Shown piece after piece: positions 23,945-36,236 of a stretch of 64,000 nt of DNA (positions are counted from its first letter, which is position 1; each line of letters starts with the position of its first letter). The DNA comes from Asterias amurensis (taxonomy: Eukaryota; Echinodermata; Asteroidea; Forcipulatida; Asteriidae): NCBI RefSeq assembly GCF_032118995.1, contig NC_092651.1:24164349-24228348 (forward strand), given 5' to 3'. A program made the position numbers and the translations under genes. The notes beneath the pieces are model-generated. The model saw nothing but the letters and a program-made list of their open reading frames with translations, was not told the origin of the DNA and did no database searches.

Positions 23945-23973
23945 CACCACATAATATCAAAAAAACCAACAAC

Positions 23974-24179
23974 CATGTCACTAAAGGCAACTTTAACAGG
24001 CAACTTGGAGGCAACCAAATGCAGTGCATGCAACAGGACCACTTTGGTACCGCATGAGTTATTTTTCAAACAATGTCTTACGATCCCCAAGAGAAATATG
24101 AGATTATTCAAATGTGATTGCCTTTTCTTCATGGAGATTGCCTGGAAGTGGTTGCATGTAAACTGCCTCGTGTGACATG
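23974..24179. mobile_element. MITE with AGGCAACTT...GCCTCGTGT ends, repeat I
   Basis: Starts CATGTCACTAAAGGCAACTT and ends TGCCTCGTGTGACATG. A related copy lies at 59965-60158. It sits about 235 bp past the RAB30 stop codon, probably in the 3' UTR. Confidence 0.6.
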
Positions 24180-24413
24180 ATCCTTACACTTTTTGGGGTT
24201 GATTATTCAAAATCACTGTATATGATTTTGAATGACCAGACAAGAGGAGGGGTTAAAAAAAGGTTTCTTTGGATAATTTAGTTCGGCGGATGAACGTTAA
24301 CATATCTTACAACTAAGTAAGCTAAATGCAATAACTCACTCAGATGTTTTTCCCGTATAGGCGTAATCGATGATGTACATCTCCCATGACAACACTGCTG
24401 AGCATCGTCATCA

Positions 24414-27400
24414 CTATCGGCAACAGAACGACACGCTGCTATGGTCACGAATTGGATCCTCCAATAGCGTACTCTTGATATCCGAATTCCGAACGTTGTT
24501 TGTCAGTTCAACGGCAATGTCCATAAATAATTTGTCAACGTTGTCAGACTCTTTGGCGGAGGTTTCTAAGAGGCGCATGTCGTGGGTGTCGGCAAACGTG
24601 TCGGCCTCTTCATTGGTGACCTCACGATCTGCAGCAAGGTCGATCTTGTTACCTGCAAAAGAAAAGGTAATGTTTGATCTGACATTAAGTACATCTGTAA
24701 GAAGTTGCAGGACAGTGCAGTCCTGTATGCTTCGTTTTAGAAAAGGGCAAGGGCACCAAGGCATTTTCTTCTTGGTAAAGGGAACCCTATGAGAAAAAAT
24801 GTAAATTTTCACTTGGGCATTTCATGGGCACCAAGGAAATGACCAGGAGGCAAGGACGAGGCAATCGTGAAAATCAGGCCTGCAGTACAAAACGTCATGG
24901 CTTCGCTTACTGTAAGCAATGAATCAACATTTACTTAGCAAATTTCACAGGTTAGATAGGAACTCTTGCTGGTCTTTGTCTATTTTTGCATGCTATGGTG
25001 GCTCAACACCAAAATGTTTGTACTCTGACAAGACTTGATTATGAAAATATTTTGATCATCACTTTAGTTAGCGCTATAAGTAATTTTTCAATCAAATTCA
25101 AACAAAACGAAATCAAGGTTAGCTTCTTTTAATCCTGCTAATTTTAGCCATTATCCAACAAAGGGGATCAGGTTGTCTCAGTGGATGAGGTTGTGCTCAG
25201 TGGTTTCTTTCCCCTGCCTTTCACCTCTGTGGACCCAGGTTTGAATCCCACCCCAGACCGGAGCCTTGTATGTGGACATGGTTTTGGGTTTTCCTCCCTC
25301 ATCTTAAACTGTAAATTTCTTCTCATTTTCTATTTTCTGTTATTGGTGCTTACTGTTCTGTTGGATGAATAATCAACAAATATAAAAAAAATTAAATCTT
25401 ATAATCACTTACCGACTAAAACAGAAATGACTTTTGGGCTGGCATACTGCTCGACCTCCTTGAGCCAGCTAGGTAATGCATTGAAGCTTTCTGTAGAAGT
25501 AACATCGAAGACTAGAACGAGAGCGTCTGCGCTGTGATAGTAACTCTGTGTGATTGAGCGGAATCTTTCCTGGCCTGCTGTGTCCCAAATCTGAAGCTAA
25601 AGGGTAAAAATGATAAACATTTCATAATAAGGCCACATAAAAAAAAAAAAATTGTTGATCGTCCCCGCCCAACCATTCGAAACCCCCCGACCCCATTTTT
25701 TTCTTTTCCATGTCTGAATATCTCTAGTTGTTCGAAAAAGTTTACAGAAAAATGTCATCTAGGAGTTAAATTTGTTTGACAAAACAATTGAAAACATCAA
25801 AAACACTATTGAAAACATCAAAAACACACAAAACAAAACTTTTAAAAAAAAATAAAAAAACCTCCCTCCCCCAACCGCGAAAAAAAGGACGATCAACAAT
25901 TTTTTTTTTATGTGGCCTAATAGTCATGTCCTGTGTTTATGCTTTTTGTAAAGTAACCCACCGGGCTAGTAAGCTGTGCATTCTACATGCACCCAAGCGC
26001 AACATAGTTCCCAGGGGTGAACAAACTCCCCTCGCCACTTGTTCCCAGCATGCCTTATAACCCCTGGAATTGGTTCATTAAAATGTGGCAGAATCTACCA
26101 CATTTTAATTAGTCCTGTGGGGTTGGCCAATTCACTCTACATGCCCCCTCATGTATGGTATTCTGCAAAAGAAGCATCAAGTCAAAGAGCAACTGGTCCC
26201 CTGTCATTTTTCTTTGATCTTGTGATATGTCTAACTGTATGCAGTTTAGGATGACTGTGTAAAAACATCATTCATTTGAAATGGAATCGCTTAAAAATAC
26301 TTGCATTTTCAAATGCGCGTACTAAGCATCCTGGAAGTGGCATACAAGCACTAAAAAAAGTAGGTTGAACAGTTTTTAGTAACCCACCAGGGCAGGTTTG
26401 GCGCTTGCCCTGAAAGTGAAGAATGGAGATCAACCCAGCTGTGAATTACAACTTGATGATCTCACACTGTTTATAAAAATTATACCCTAAAAACAATTGA
26501 TCAATTGTGCTAGTGTAAAGTCTAATGAAACACAAACCCACCCTACTACCCCTACATCATTAAAAGTGGAGGCCAACTTTGGAAAAAAGAAGTTCCCATG
26601 AAAGCACACAGGGTGGTACTGGCTGACTGGATGGATGAGGGGTTGTGGGAGAGTATAGGGCAAGCCTGATACTTAATGGAGGCAATGAAGGCGATTGCCT
26701 CTGTGCCCCCTGGTCATTGCCTTAGTGCCCTTGAAATGCTCCAGTAGAATTTTACAATTTCCCCATAGAAAATAACTTGGTGTCCTTGCCCTTTCAAAAA
26801 CAAAGCATACAGGCCTGATAGTGGGTTGGTGACTGAATGGGCGAGTGGGAATCGGAAACAAGATCTTGGCCCAATTTCATGGCTCTGCTTACCGCCGAAT
26901 TCTGCGCTTGCGATCACGTTTCCCCGCTTACATGCAAGCGCCGAATTTCTGCGCTAGCCTTGTAAGCGTAGAATGCCTAGTAACACGGAGTACGCACGCG
27001 CAGAAGTCAAATTTCGCCGCTAACCTGTGAAACATGCTTGCCATAAGCACAAAATTCCCTGCTTCCGTAAGCGCCGATTCTGTGCTTACGGGAAGCAGAG
27101 CTATGAAATTGGGCCCTTGTCCCTTTCAACCAGTGTCTTACCTTAACCTTTTCACCACCAATCTCTACTGTCTTGATCATGAAATCAACACCAATAGTAG
27201 CACCTTGACCCGGTGGGAATAAACCCTACACCAAAGAAAAAGAACACAAATCAAAGTTAATATTCAGTACAGAGTATTCAGTATTTCTTAGTGTTCCACT
27301 CCTCATAGAGAGACTTAAACAGCTCTCTTTTAATTTTGTAAATCGCTCCTGTTTTTTATCAACCACATAGACTGGCTGCCTAGGAACAATAACCTAAAGA

Positions 27401-28102
27401 ATTCTGACTCTTTGTCCACTGTCAGGAGTAATACAAACCGATACAATTATAGTCCCATTCCTTACTTGACTTAGTAGAATGCGTTCTCTTTGCGACGTTG
27501 TCGTTTTCGTTATTGCTGCAGTGTGACTGCCTTTAGGCATTTTAGAGCATTTTAAGGGCACCAAGGCAATGACCAGGGGACATGGAGGCAATCGCCTTAG
27601 TTGCCCCCATGAAGTATCAGGACTGGATTTTAACAAACCAATTATAACTATTAGAAGCATACAAATCGATGACGTTTCAGTGAAAATGGCAATTCAGCAT
27701 ATTATCAGCGGCGAGAAAGTATGAAAATGAAATAGCCTAAAAAATTGATAACAGTTTCCTCTTGGTGTGGAGATGAAGCCCCTTGCAACTGCTTTCAAAT
27801 CAGAACATCATTTTAAAAAACGGAACCCCCCCCCCAAATAAAAAGTTTTGCAAAGATTAAATTTTACAGTAATTTTGAAACTAAATTCATTTTAGGAGTC
27901 TGACATTTCAAGTGCTTTGCTTTTTGTAAATACTGCCAATTCACAAAACAGTTTTGTACAAAACACAATTTTAAGAATACAATTGTTCTTAAATCCTTAA
28001 GTAATTTGTAATTACCTGTGTAAATCGTCTCACCAAACATGTCTTTCCTACACCCGCATTTCCGATTAGAACTACCTTAAAAAGGTACTTATAATCCTCC
28101 AT
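24414..28102 (-). CDS. RAB30: RAB30, Rab-family small GTPase, 4 coding exons, 197 aa
   Basis: In gene order the coding exons are 28102-28016, 27225-27142, 25596-25413 and 24652-24414, with consensus splice sites and matching phases. Rab GTPases cycle between GDP and GTP states and direct membrane traffic; RAB30 is a Golgi-associated member. Seen: P-loop GNAGVGKT at 14-21, switch I with GATIGVDF (T39), [11 protein letters not shown] at 61-70, NKID at 120-123, SAK at 150-152, and a C-terminal CysCys (195-196) for geranylgeranylation followed by one Arg. The first 60 residues are nearly those of human RAB30, including [20 protein letters not shown]; the region after residue 170 is diverged. An acceptor just upstream (exon starts at 28123) shows at least one non-coding 5' exon further upstream. 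Neighbour PCF11 is transcribed divergently. Confidence 0.95.
24719..24887 (+). repeat. Repeat G copy in RAB30 intron 3
   Basis: Follows the family order from CCTGTATGCTTCG to ATCAGGCCTGCAG; about 66 bp from the exon 4 acceptor. Confidence 0.7.
25160..25290 (+). repeat. tRNA-derived SINE fragment in RAB30 intron 3
   Basis: A-box-like TCTCAGTGGATGAGG and B-box GGTTTGAATCCCACCCC, followed by a conserved-looking body with GGTTTTGGGTTTTCCTCCC. Related tail sequence occurs inverted near 21380. Confidence 0.5.
26654..26816 (-). repeat. Inverted repeat G copy in RAB30 intron 2
   Basis: Reverse complement of the family, from GCCTGATACTT on the left to GCATACAGGCCTG on the right. Confidence 0.7.
26870..27116. 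mobile_element. GGCCCAATTTCAT-family MITE, TTCTGCGCTTGCG subfamily
   Basis: Good full copy with ends GGCCCAATTTCATGGCTCTG and its complement, ending 26 bp before the 3' end of RAB30 exon 2. It is the clearest member of this subfamily in the window. Confidence 0.75.
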
Positions 28103-28369
28103 AGCGATGATCTTCAGTGTCTTCTGTAATGTAAAATGGATTTAATAACGGATCCTTTCAGATCCAGGAAAGTCTGTCACTCCTACAAGAAAAAACAAAT
28201 GATCAAAATTATTGTTATTGTTAAATTCTGAAAGGCTTTGAAAGGACACAAGCAAGCCATTTCTTCCAACTAGCTGAGACAGATACAAGAGGACACACTT
28301 TGAAGCTGTTCAAACCAAGTCTAGACAAGTCACTGAAGTGCAGATCTGACTACTTTCCGCAGAGAGTAA

Positions 28370-28567
28370 TGGACCGTTCCGGCTTTCCACTAAGCTCCGC
28401 CCACCGCGCACGTGAGCAAGACACGTGTATGAGCACTCCCAATGACATTCTGCATGATTCTGCTGCGCGTGCCAAATATACGCGCACGCATGACCGACCA
28501 CAATCATTGCTGTGATTGGTCAAATGGGTGAACGCGCACAGTTTGATTGACAGGCCGGATCGGTCCA
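28370..28567. mobile_element. MITE with GGCGGAGC ends, copy 2
   Basis: Ends TGGACCGTTCCGG and CCGGATCGGTCCA are inverted; AAGCTCCGCCCACC follows the left end. It lies upstream of the RAB30 start codon. Confidence 0.65.
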
Positions 28568-28779
28568 TAAACCAGTGGAACAAACTCCCAAAGTATTTGA
28601 TTGGAGCATAATCAACATTCAACAAATGCCTTCAAAAACCAGCTCGATAGACATTGGAAAGATGTGGGGTATTTAAAGGCATAGCCTACCATTTCCCATC
28701 AAATTGTAATTGTAAGTGTAAACTAGACATTAAGTGTTTGTGAACAAACATGAAGCTGTTCCGTGTTGTTTTGCTTGGA

Positions 28780-29475
28780 TTATGTGCTTCATTGCCCAAG
28801 GAATATATAACTGAAAAAAGGTTTCCAAAAAGTTGTGTAGCTCTTGTTATAAGGTCTTACTTCCCGGTTGACCCATAAGTAAATGTCAACATGGGCCCAC
28901 AGCTACCAAAGATTAATCTGCAATGCCAAGGAATCTATAAAATCGGTTGTGTAGATCTTGATATATAGTCCCACTTCCGGTTGACCCAGAAGTAGAGGTC
29001 AACTTGGGGTCACAGTTTTCCAAAGCTAATATTTATTGCCTAAGAGTCTATAACTGAAGTTTGAACATTAGCTTTGTACTTTTTTAGATATGGGCTCACT
29101 TCCGGTTGACCCGGAAGTAAAGGTCAACATGGGGTCAAAGCTGTTTCAAACTAATCTTGAATGCCCAAGGAGTCTATAACTGAACAAAAATTGATAATCT
29201 GTTGTATAGTTCTTGAGATATGGTCCCACTTCCGGTTGACCAGGAAGTAGGGGTCAACTTGAGGTCACGGTTTTTTAAAGTTAATATTGCCTAAGGAATT
29301 CATAACTGAAAATATTTTGAAAATCTGCTTTATAGTTCTTAAAATATGGTGACACTTCCGGTTGACGCGGAAGTAGAGGTCAACTTGAGGTCACAGTTTT
29401 TTTCAAATTAATCTCCAACCCCCAAGGAGTCTTTAAGAACAAACAGTTGAAAAGTCGGCCGTGAAGTTCTTGAGA
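28780..29475. repeat. Tandem repeat, about 125-bp unit, 5 copies
   Basis: The marker CACTTCCGGTTGACC recurs near 28856 (diverged), 28972, 29097, 29227 and 29353, giving units of about 116-130 bp. Each unit then has a CGGAAGT complement, AGGTCA-type half-sites, and a segment like GGAGTCTATAACTGAA. It lies between RAB30 coding exon 1 and the presumed promoter. Confidence 0.85.
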
Positions 29476-29807
29476 TATGATGCTGCAAAGATTTCCTAAT
29501 TAATATGCAAATGAGGGTCACTGGTGGTTAATTAATAAATAATTTTAATATGTTTTATGATAGGAATTAAGCTAAACATCCTAAAGCTTCCATTTTATAT
29601 TATTTTACGTGTTTAAAAACACATAACTAATTTGTAGGATACTCCTTTATTTTCCTACTCCTGCCGATAGGGGGCGCTCTTATGAGACATTTCAATTGCA
29701 CGATTTCTGCACCGTAATGTCTTTATCTGACTCTGTATTTGTATGTGTACGTCACAAAGCCCAAAACTGTCATAAAATGTCAAGCTACAATTTCCCCAAT
29801 AGAACAC

Positions 29808-30061
29808 GGCCCAGTTTTATGGCTCTGTCTGCTTCAACCAAACTGGCCATTTATTATACAACCACCATTCTCAGCTTACTGTGCAGGCGCTGAAATATCT
29901 GTGCAATTAGTTCAAAGCAAAGATTACATATGATTAGTTTCCCAGCGCACCAGCAAAAATATCCCTGCCAAAGCTGTGAAATATGCTTTATGTAAGCGAT
30001 AATATCCGCGCTTCTGATGTGTCAATTCTTTGCTTACGCAGTGAAGCAGAGTCAAATTGGA
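29808..30061. mobile_element. Diverged GGCCCAATTTCAT-family MITE
   Basis: Ends GGCCCAGTTTTATGGCTCTG and AAGCAGAGTCAAATTGGACC; older than the copy at 26870. A further degenerate copy follows from about 30148. Confidence 0.5.
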
Positions 30062-30365
30062 CCAGTTTCACAAGATTTCCCCTCATGTACTAACAATCTT
30101 TTTTGACTTTACATGTTTGAAGTGTAGGCCTTACCAAACCTACTTACAGGGCAAAATTACATGGTTCTCATTACCACCAAAGTCTGCGCTTACGATCACC
30201 ATTTTCCGCATACTGTGATGTGCAAGCTTGGAAAATAATATGCGAGCTTGGAAGCACACAAACAAAAGAAATCCCTGCTATAAGCAGTCTATTTCACTTG
30301 ACGTTAGCGCAGAATTCAATGCTTCTGCAGAACACTGAATCTTTTTTATTAAGCAAGTTCCCATC

Positions 30366-31110
30366 TTGACTCGACTAGTCGCACCTCAAACCTAACTACG
30401 ACACTTGTCGAGATAAAGTACAGACTCTCAAGTTTTGTGCCGCTTTGTGCCGCAAAGGCAATATAAATTATGTTGCGAATGGGTGACTAGTGAATTTTAC
30501 TACTTGACTAGTCGCACCTCAAACCTGACTACTACACTTGTCGAGATAAAATACAGATTCTCAAGATTTGTGCCGCTATGTGCCGCAAAGGCATTATTAA
30601 TTATGTTGCGAATGGGTGACTAGTGAATTTTACTACTCGACTAGTTGCACCTCAAACCTGACTACGACACTTGTCGAGATGAAACACGGATTCTCAAGAT
30701 TTGTACCGCTATGTGCCGCAATGGCAATATTAACTATGTTGTGAATGGGTGTGACTAGTGAAATTTACTACTCGACTAGTCGCACTTCAAACCTAACTAA
30801 GGCACTTGTCGAGATAAAGTACGGATTCTCAAGATTTGTGCCGCTATGCCGCAAGGGCAATATAAATTATGCTGCGAATAGTATATAGTAAGCAACACAA
30901 CTGGTTCACCAAACCGGTAGTCGGGACAAATTTTTAATTGTGTTGTGAATGGGTGTGACTAGTGAAATTTACTACTCGACTAGTCGCACTTCAAACCTAA
31001 CTATGACACTTGTCGAGATATAGTACGGATTCTCAAGATTTGTGCCGCTATGCCGCAAGGGCAATATTAATTATGTTGCGAATAGTAGTAAGCAACACAA
31101 CTGGTTCACC
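30366..31110. repeat. Tandem repeat, about 134-bp unit, 5 copies
   Basis: The marker GACTAGTCGCAC recurs at 30373, 30506, 30639, 30774 and 30979. The first three steps are 133-135 bp; the last is 205 bp because about 70 bp (containing CAACACAACTGGTTCACCAA) has been added, and that addition recurs after the fifth unit. Conserved parts include ACTTGTCGAGATAAA and GATTTGTGCCGCTATG. Confidence 0.85.
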
Positions 31111-32554
31111 AAACAGGTAGTCGGGACAAATTTTGTGGTCGATGTGTGGACACGATTATAACAGAGTAGAGAAAAACAGTAGTCGCGACTCAAATAATAA
31201 TTTGTAGTCGCGACTTTAGCACTAAAGCACAGTAGTCGCCCCTGCCTACTTTTGTCACAAGTAAAGCACGGTTTTTCCTGCGGATGCAAATCAAATTTTT
31301 AAGTCACTGTTTTCGCAGTGAAAGTTTCGCAGGAGTTCACTGTAGCAAACTTTTTGATGCGAATTGTGACGCTCAAGAACACATTCCCTGCTAAAGCTGT
31401 TAAATACGCTTAGCGTAAGCACAATTCCCTGATTACGTAAGCGCTGCGATTCTTTCTTTTAAAAGCCATTTGCCCAGGACCAAACTACATAATAGCTTTT
31501 TAAACACAAAAAGCAGCTTAACCATGCCTCATGTTCAAGTTGTGAATCCAGGTGTTCTGCTCAATTTCTGCAATTCTGTAAAGCAAAGTGTTTTGTCTGT
31601 TTATTATAAGCAGCTCTATAAAACTGAGCCACTCAACCACCAGAGAAACGTCAGCATAATAAAATCTCTGCTTTTGTATTCCTGTCAAAGAGTTTTTGTT
31701 TGTCATGGTCTAATTTCCGAACGTAACGCGAAATACTGGCAAATAGTCCCCGGCGGGGTATATCAACAAGGTGACTTTACCCGTAAATAATTCCAAATCC
31801 CCGGCGGTCCATTTTCGTCGTCCACGCTCGTCGCCTGAAATGAACCCGGTCCACGACGCACCATGCTCAGGCTTGTCAAATTTTGGGAACAAGTTTAGAC
31901 TTGTGCTAGTCGGTGACCGTAAGAAATCTATGTATATTGAAAAAAAAAAACGCAATAACACCGGTCGAAAATGGGATAAGGACTTGGTCAAGTTAACAGT
32001 TTTACAATTTTGACTATTCAAATCAAGTTTTACGCCGTACCCATGATCTTTGAAAAAACTTCCCCGGAAATACAGGTTTTTAAAAATAATTACACTGTTT
32101 TTATAAGTTCTGATGCTTTAAAAATGACCATCAATAAAATATATCTTAATCTAAAGCAGTTTTGGGAAGTGTACAACATGTAATTTAATTTTAATCGAAT
32201 AAATTATGTTTCGGAAAGCTGGGTTTGTTTACACTTCAAGAGCCATTGTGTTTGTGCACAGACACAAAACGTGCAATACATGACGTCATGGTGACGTCGT
32301 CCAGAATTTTATGTCGGAAATCACATTCACAGGACCGGACTAGTGTATAGCTGAAAAAAGTTTCAGGATCGGCGGTCTACTTTTTGAGATATGGTCCTAC
32401 AATTTTAACATTTTTTACGATAAGAATTAAGCTTATGTTCTAAGCTTCAATTTGGTATAATAAACTCATTCTTTCGTATTATGGTTTAGGAGATTAGGCT
32501 GCCGCAAAAACGTGTACAAACACTATGGGATTTAAGGAGAAACAAAGAATAATA

Positions 32555-32609
<55 letters not shown>

Positions 32610-33235
32610 TAATAAAAATCTTGACGAAAACAATACCTGTTCCGACGGACGGTCGGAACAGCTAATTATTGTTACTGGATATAATTAATAAGTCACATTT
32701 TTATTTTGTCTTTGTTTTAATTGCAAGTTCGAAAAAGAGAAGAAAAAAAAATTTAAATGACAAAGCTGATGGGAGGCCAGTCATGGCCTCTGCTGCCCTT
32801 TGCCCCATTTCATAGAACTACTTACTAACAAAAATAACCAATCACACCAAAAATATGCTAACAAGAATAAGGGTACCAGCTAAAACATAAATTCAGATTT
32901 ACCATCTGTGATTGGCAACGTGCCAAATTTTACGCATCAGAAATTCTTTTAGCAGAATATTTTGCTTACAAATGCAGCTCTATGAAATTTGATTGTGGCT
33001 TTACACTTGGCACTACTAGCACCCCCTGAAAAGTCTCACAGAGACTTCTGGAATTTCCCTTTGGGAAATGAAAATGGTCTTGGCCTCCCAAAAAGAAAGA
33101 TGAAATTCCAGGCCCAAGACGCAAAGAAGGTCATACGTGTAGAAATATATTGATGCACAGTGCCACTGGAGTAGCCAAACATATAAATTGGAGAGAATTT
33201 CAACCAATGATGAGTAGCTAGTAGCAAAGATTTAA
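31111..33235. other. Intergenic stretch between tandem repeats and the PCF11 promoter, first part
   Basis: Holds AGTCGCGACT palindromes near 31170-31215, a TAA microsatellite at 32547-32619, and a GGCCCAATTTCAT-family copy at 32798-32991. The 106-codon plus-strand frame at 31470-31790 shows no family signature and is not called a gene. Confidence 0.5.
32547..32619. repeat. TAA microsatellite
   Basis: More than twenty near-perfect AAT/TAA units. Confidence 0.95.
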
Positions 33236-33431
33236 GAGCGGCGAAGGCGCAAGATGCAGAACTGAAGTTCTATCTATTGTTGGAGCGTGAAATACCTAAA
33301 TTCAGAAAGTGAATGTTTTGTTTCCCATTTATAGGAATGGTCATTGTCTGCACCAATCTGCACTGATCTATTGTTGTCAAGTGGTATTTCACATTTCAGC
33401 CCGAGTTCTGCATATTGCGCCTTCGGCGCTC
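33236..33431. mobile_element. Short inverted-repeat element
   Basis: A 28-bp end at 33236-33263 is the near-exact reverse complement of 33404-33431 (core GCGAAGGCGCAA). About 140 bp lie between. Non-coding. Confidence 0.6.
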
Positions 33432-33519
33432 TATAATCTTTGGCTAATAGTAAAAGTAGTCCCAGTGGAATTGCTCCCAATATCAAAGGACCTGATGATT
33501 TTTGTTTGAATTACCGCTG

Positions 33520-33596
33520 ACACAATTCTAGCCCCACTTGTGAGGCCAAGACTAGCTGAATCCTGGCCACACAAGTGGGGGCTAACACAATTCTAG
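33520..33596. repeat. 53-bp hairpin element with 12-bp direct repeats
   Basis: ACACAATTCTAG occurs at 33520-33531 and 33585-33596, enclosing a hairpin whose arms read CCCCACTTGTG and CACAAGTGGGG with a CTGAATCC loop. The core is shared with 1767-1852. Confidence 0.75.
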
Positions 33597-35470
33597 TTAT
33601 CCCCCAAAAAGAATAAAATTTAATACTTAATTAACAATTTATTTTAATGGTCTTTTTCTGATTTGTGGCTCCAAATGAGTTTCAAAAAGAGGAATAGACT
33701 AAATAGAGGCCGAAATCATTGATATGGTTTGATTTCCATCTCGTGCAATATACATGTTGTATCCACTAACATGGTGGTTGTACAAATGAATTTCATAATA
33801 ATTTTGACCGTGTTAGCATTGGACATGTTTAAAATTTCTTTTTTATTGTTGTCAGCAGTAAAAAAAAAACACGAAACAGTCACTATGGTCCGTGTAAGGG
33901 CTTTCAGTTTCAGTAGTTTATTGCTCCATATATAAGGTTTATTGCGATTCAGAACTGCAATGCGTTGTGGGAAGGAATATGGGGCGGTTTCTATGCAGTT
34001 TCTACGACTCGCGCACGCAATGCCTGGTTCAGTGCCTCTGGTCTGCTTGATTTATCGTAGGAGGTCCTGTTTTCGAAGTGTCCCTAATATCGTGGCAAAT
34101 CTTTTACCTCTCTGTGCGTGATGTAAACAGTCCCTAGATACAAATTGTGTGGTTTTATTTGCCAAGCAAAGAGTCTCCTCTTCTTTGACCAAAACTTAGA
34201 AACACGTAAGGCTCCACTGGTCATTTGCACTTGTAAATGCAAAAAGTTTGGTATTTTAGGCATTTCTACAAGGTACAAAATTATGCCATAATGTTGAGGC
34301 CATATAAAATCATTTGCCCACCGAAAAAGTTTCATCAAAAGCTATTTCAATTCACAATACATGATGATCAAAATCATGTGACTGAATGTTTTGCTGAGCA
34401 TTCTTGAAAAAAAATACCGAGGCTTAAAGAAGCCATGTGCCTTATATCATTTTTCTAATATTTTTGGAGATTTTTATTTTGTAACCCTCGTATCAATACT
34501 ATTATTTATATTAAAATTTAAACATCAGCTTGTTGATTCAATTATCACTGTTTATTTATACGCTTTATTATAAATATTAAGAAAAAAAATAGAAAAGAAA
34601 TAAATAGAAATTAGATTTTGAAGCCAGTAATTATTCACACTTTTTTATTTTTTAAAATTTTTTTACAAGTTACCATGGTAATTTAAAAAATTTAATAAAA
34701 AATATTTTGAATAAAATGAAGGCAACTGCTGGCTATACAGTCATACACAGAGTCTCAAAGAACACTTGTAGTCACTGCAGATGTTTCTTCCATGTATGGC
34801 TTCACCCGGAAACCATACTTTCTCGTTTGCCGTGAAAACAGGAAAAACTCAAAATAACCGGGGCCAGTTGAAGTCATCCAAGATCGGTGTGTGGTGTGAA
34901 TATTTCAATGTCCATCAAGTTTTAATACATGTTTGCATACTTCGTATTAACAAATGAAGATAATTAGGGCATCGGTTGATATATATATGGCATTATTATT
35001 TTTTTCCCAATTCAAAGAAAAAGGCATAATAGCGTGAAAACTGGTAAGCAGAGGATATGATTTTTTTAAATTTGTTTATGCTGTCCATCTGATTCTGCTG
35101 AGTCTGACACCACACATTTCATTCAGTTCAGCATGTTCAGTTCAACTGTTTTGCTTTGGACAATTATAAATAATAAACAATCATCATGAAAACAATCAAA
35201 TCTGTTCCCAAAAAAAAACAAACCTCATAGTCATACTCATAGTCATACAAAAGATTTACAATGGACTGGAATGAAAAAGAATCATAAACTTTGGAAATAA
35301 AATGAATTGAATTGAAATTGTAATAAGTCTGATGTGATATGGTCTGATTTGTTGACAAAGTTGACAGGCGGCAACATCAAACACCCTACAAAACCATAAA
35401 CGATAAAAAAAAAAACACACGGCACGCGTACACTAGCCATGCACAAAACAAATTGATTACAAAACAAGAA
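33597..35470. other. AT-rich intergenic stretch upstream of the RAB30/PCF11 promoter
   Basis: No gene, tandem array or clear transposon is recognised. A GAATTGAATT-type tail near 35300 may be an old retroposon end. Confidence 0.45.
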
Positions 35471-36236
35471 GGAACCCACCATCATGACGTGCAGTTACTG
35501 GAGCTCGTGTGTTTCTGACTGGAGACAATGATTTGTATACAAACGAACAGGGCATTTACAATGTCAAACAACTTCACCCTTTGTGTCTAATCTAACTCTC
35601 AACGGCCAACAAAAGAAGGAACAGACATTACGGACTGAACGCTTTTCTAGACACTACCCTTCCCTTTCTCAAAACACGGCTGTCAATCAGAGTAGTAGTG
35701 GTAACCGGAAGTTGTAATCTATCCACCTCCTGGAAAAAGTGACCTCATTATCACGTGATATACATAACGAACGGTATCAAGGTTTAAATGATTGGATGTC
35801 ACGGAGCTTGTGATTGGTCATAAATTTTGAACAGAATTTCATTTAAATTGGTGTATTTGGTCACATATTGTTCGTGAAAAGTTCATTTCAATCTAAAAAG
35901 AAGTGAACGTTTTATCAATAAAAGCTAAACTGTCGCAAAAGTTTTATTAAAATATTTTTAAAAAGTAAGATTGTTTTACTTATAGAAAAATGGTCAAACA
36001 AATCTATCCAATCACATGTCTTATACTTAATTCAAAAGCTCCTTAGTGCGTCACGCAAGTCACGGGAGTGCGCATTCGCCATTTTTGAGGGGCTGTGGCG
36101 TGCGGTGGCCGTCGGTAAAACCACCGAGCACATCCCATATTTTGTTGAAATTTAGTACATTTTCGCCTCAAACCCCGCCGAATTTGTGTCTATTAGCATC
36201 TTGATTCATCGTGGTAGGTGGTCTGCAAGTTTCAAC
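35471..36236. promoter_or_regulatory. Probable shared (divergent) RAB30/PCF11 promoter region and PCF11 5' UTR
   Basis: This is the sequence directly in front of PCF11, with RAB30 pointing away on the other side. Motifs seen: ETS-type CCGGAAGT at 35705-35712, E-box TCACGTGA at 35751-35758, and a YY1-like GCCATTTTTG starting at 36079, typical of housekeeping 5' ends. No TATA box is evident. A 5' UTR from about 36060 is plausible. The RAB30 first exon was not located, so its use of this region is inference from the vertebrate arrangement. Confidence 0.5.

Noticed and set aside
24370-24792. 140-codon plus-strand frame
   Set aside because: It is the antisense of RAB30 exon 4 continuing into a repeat G copy.
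30366-31110. Possible CRISPR-like array
   Set aside because: The whole 134-bp unit is repeated; there are no short conserved repeats with unique spacers, and the DNA is nuclear eukaryotic.
31470-31790. 106-codon plus-strand frame as a possible small gene
   Set aside because: No recognisable motif, no promoter or splice partner, and neighbouring sequence is repeat debris.
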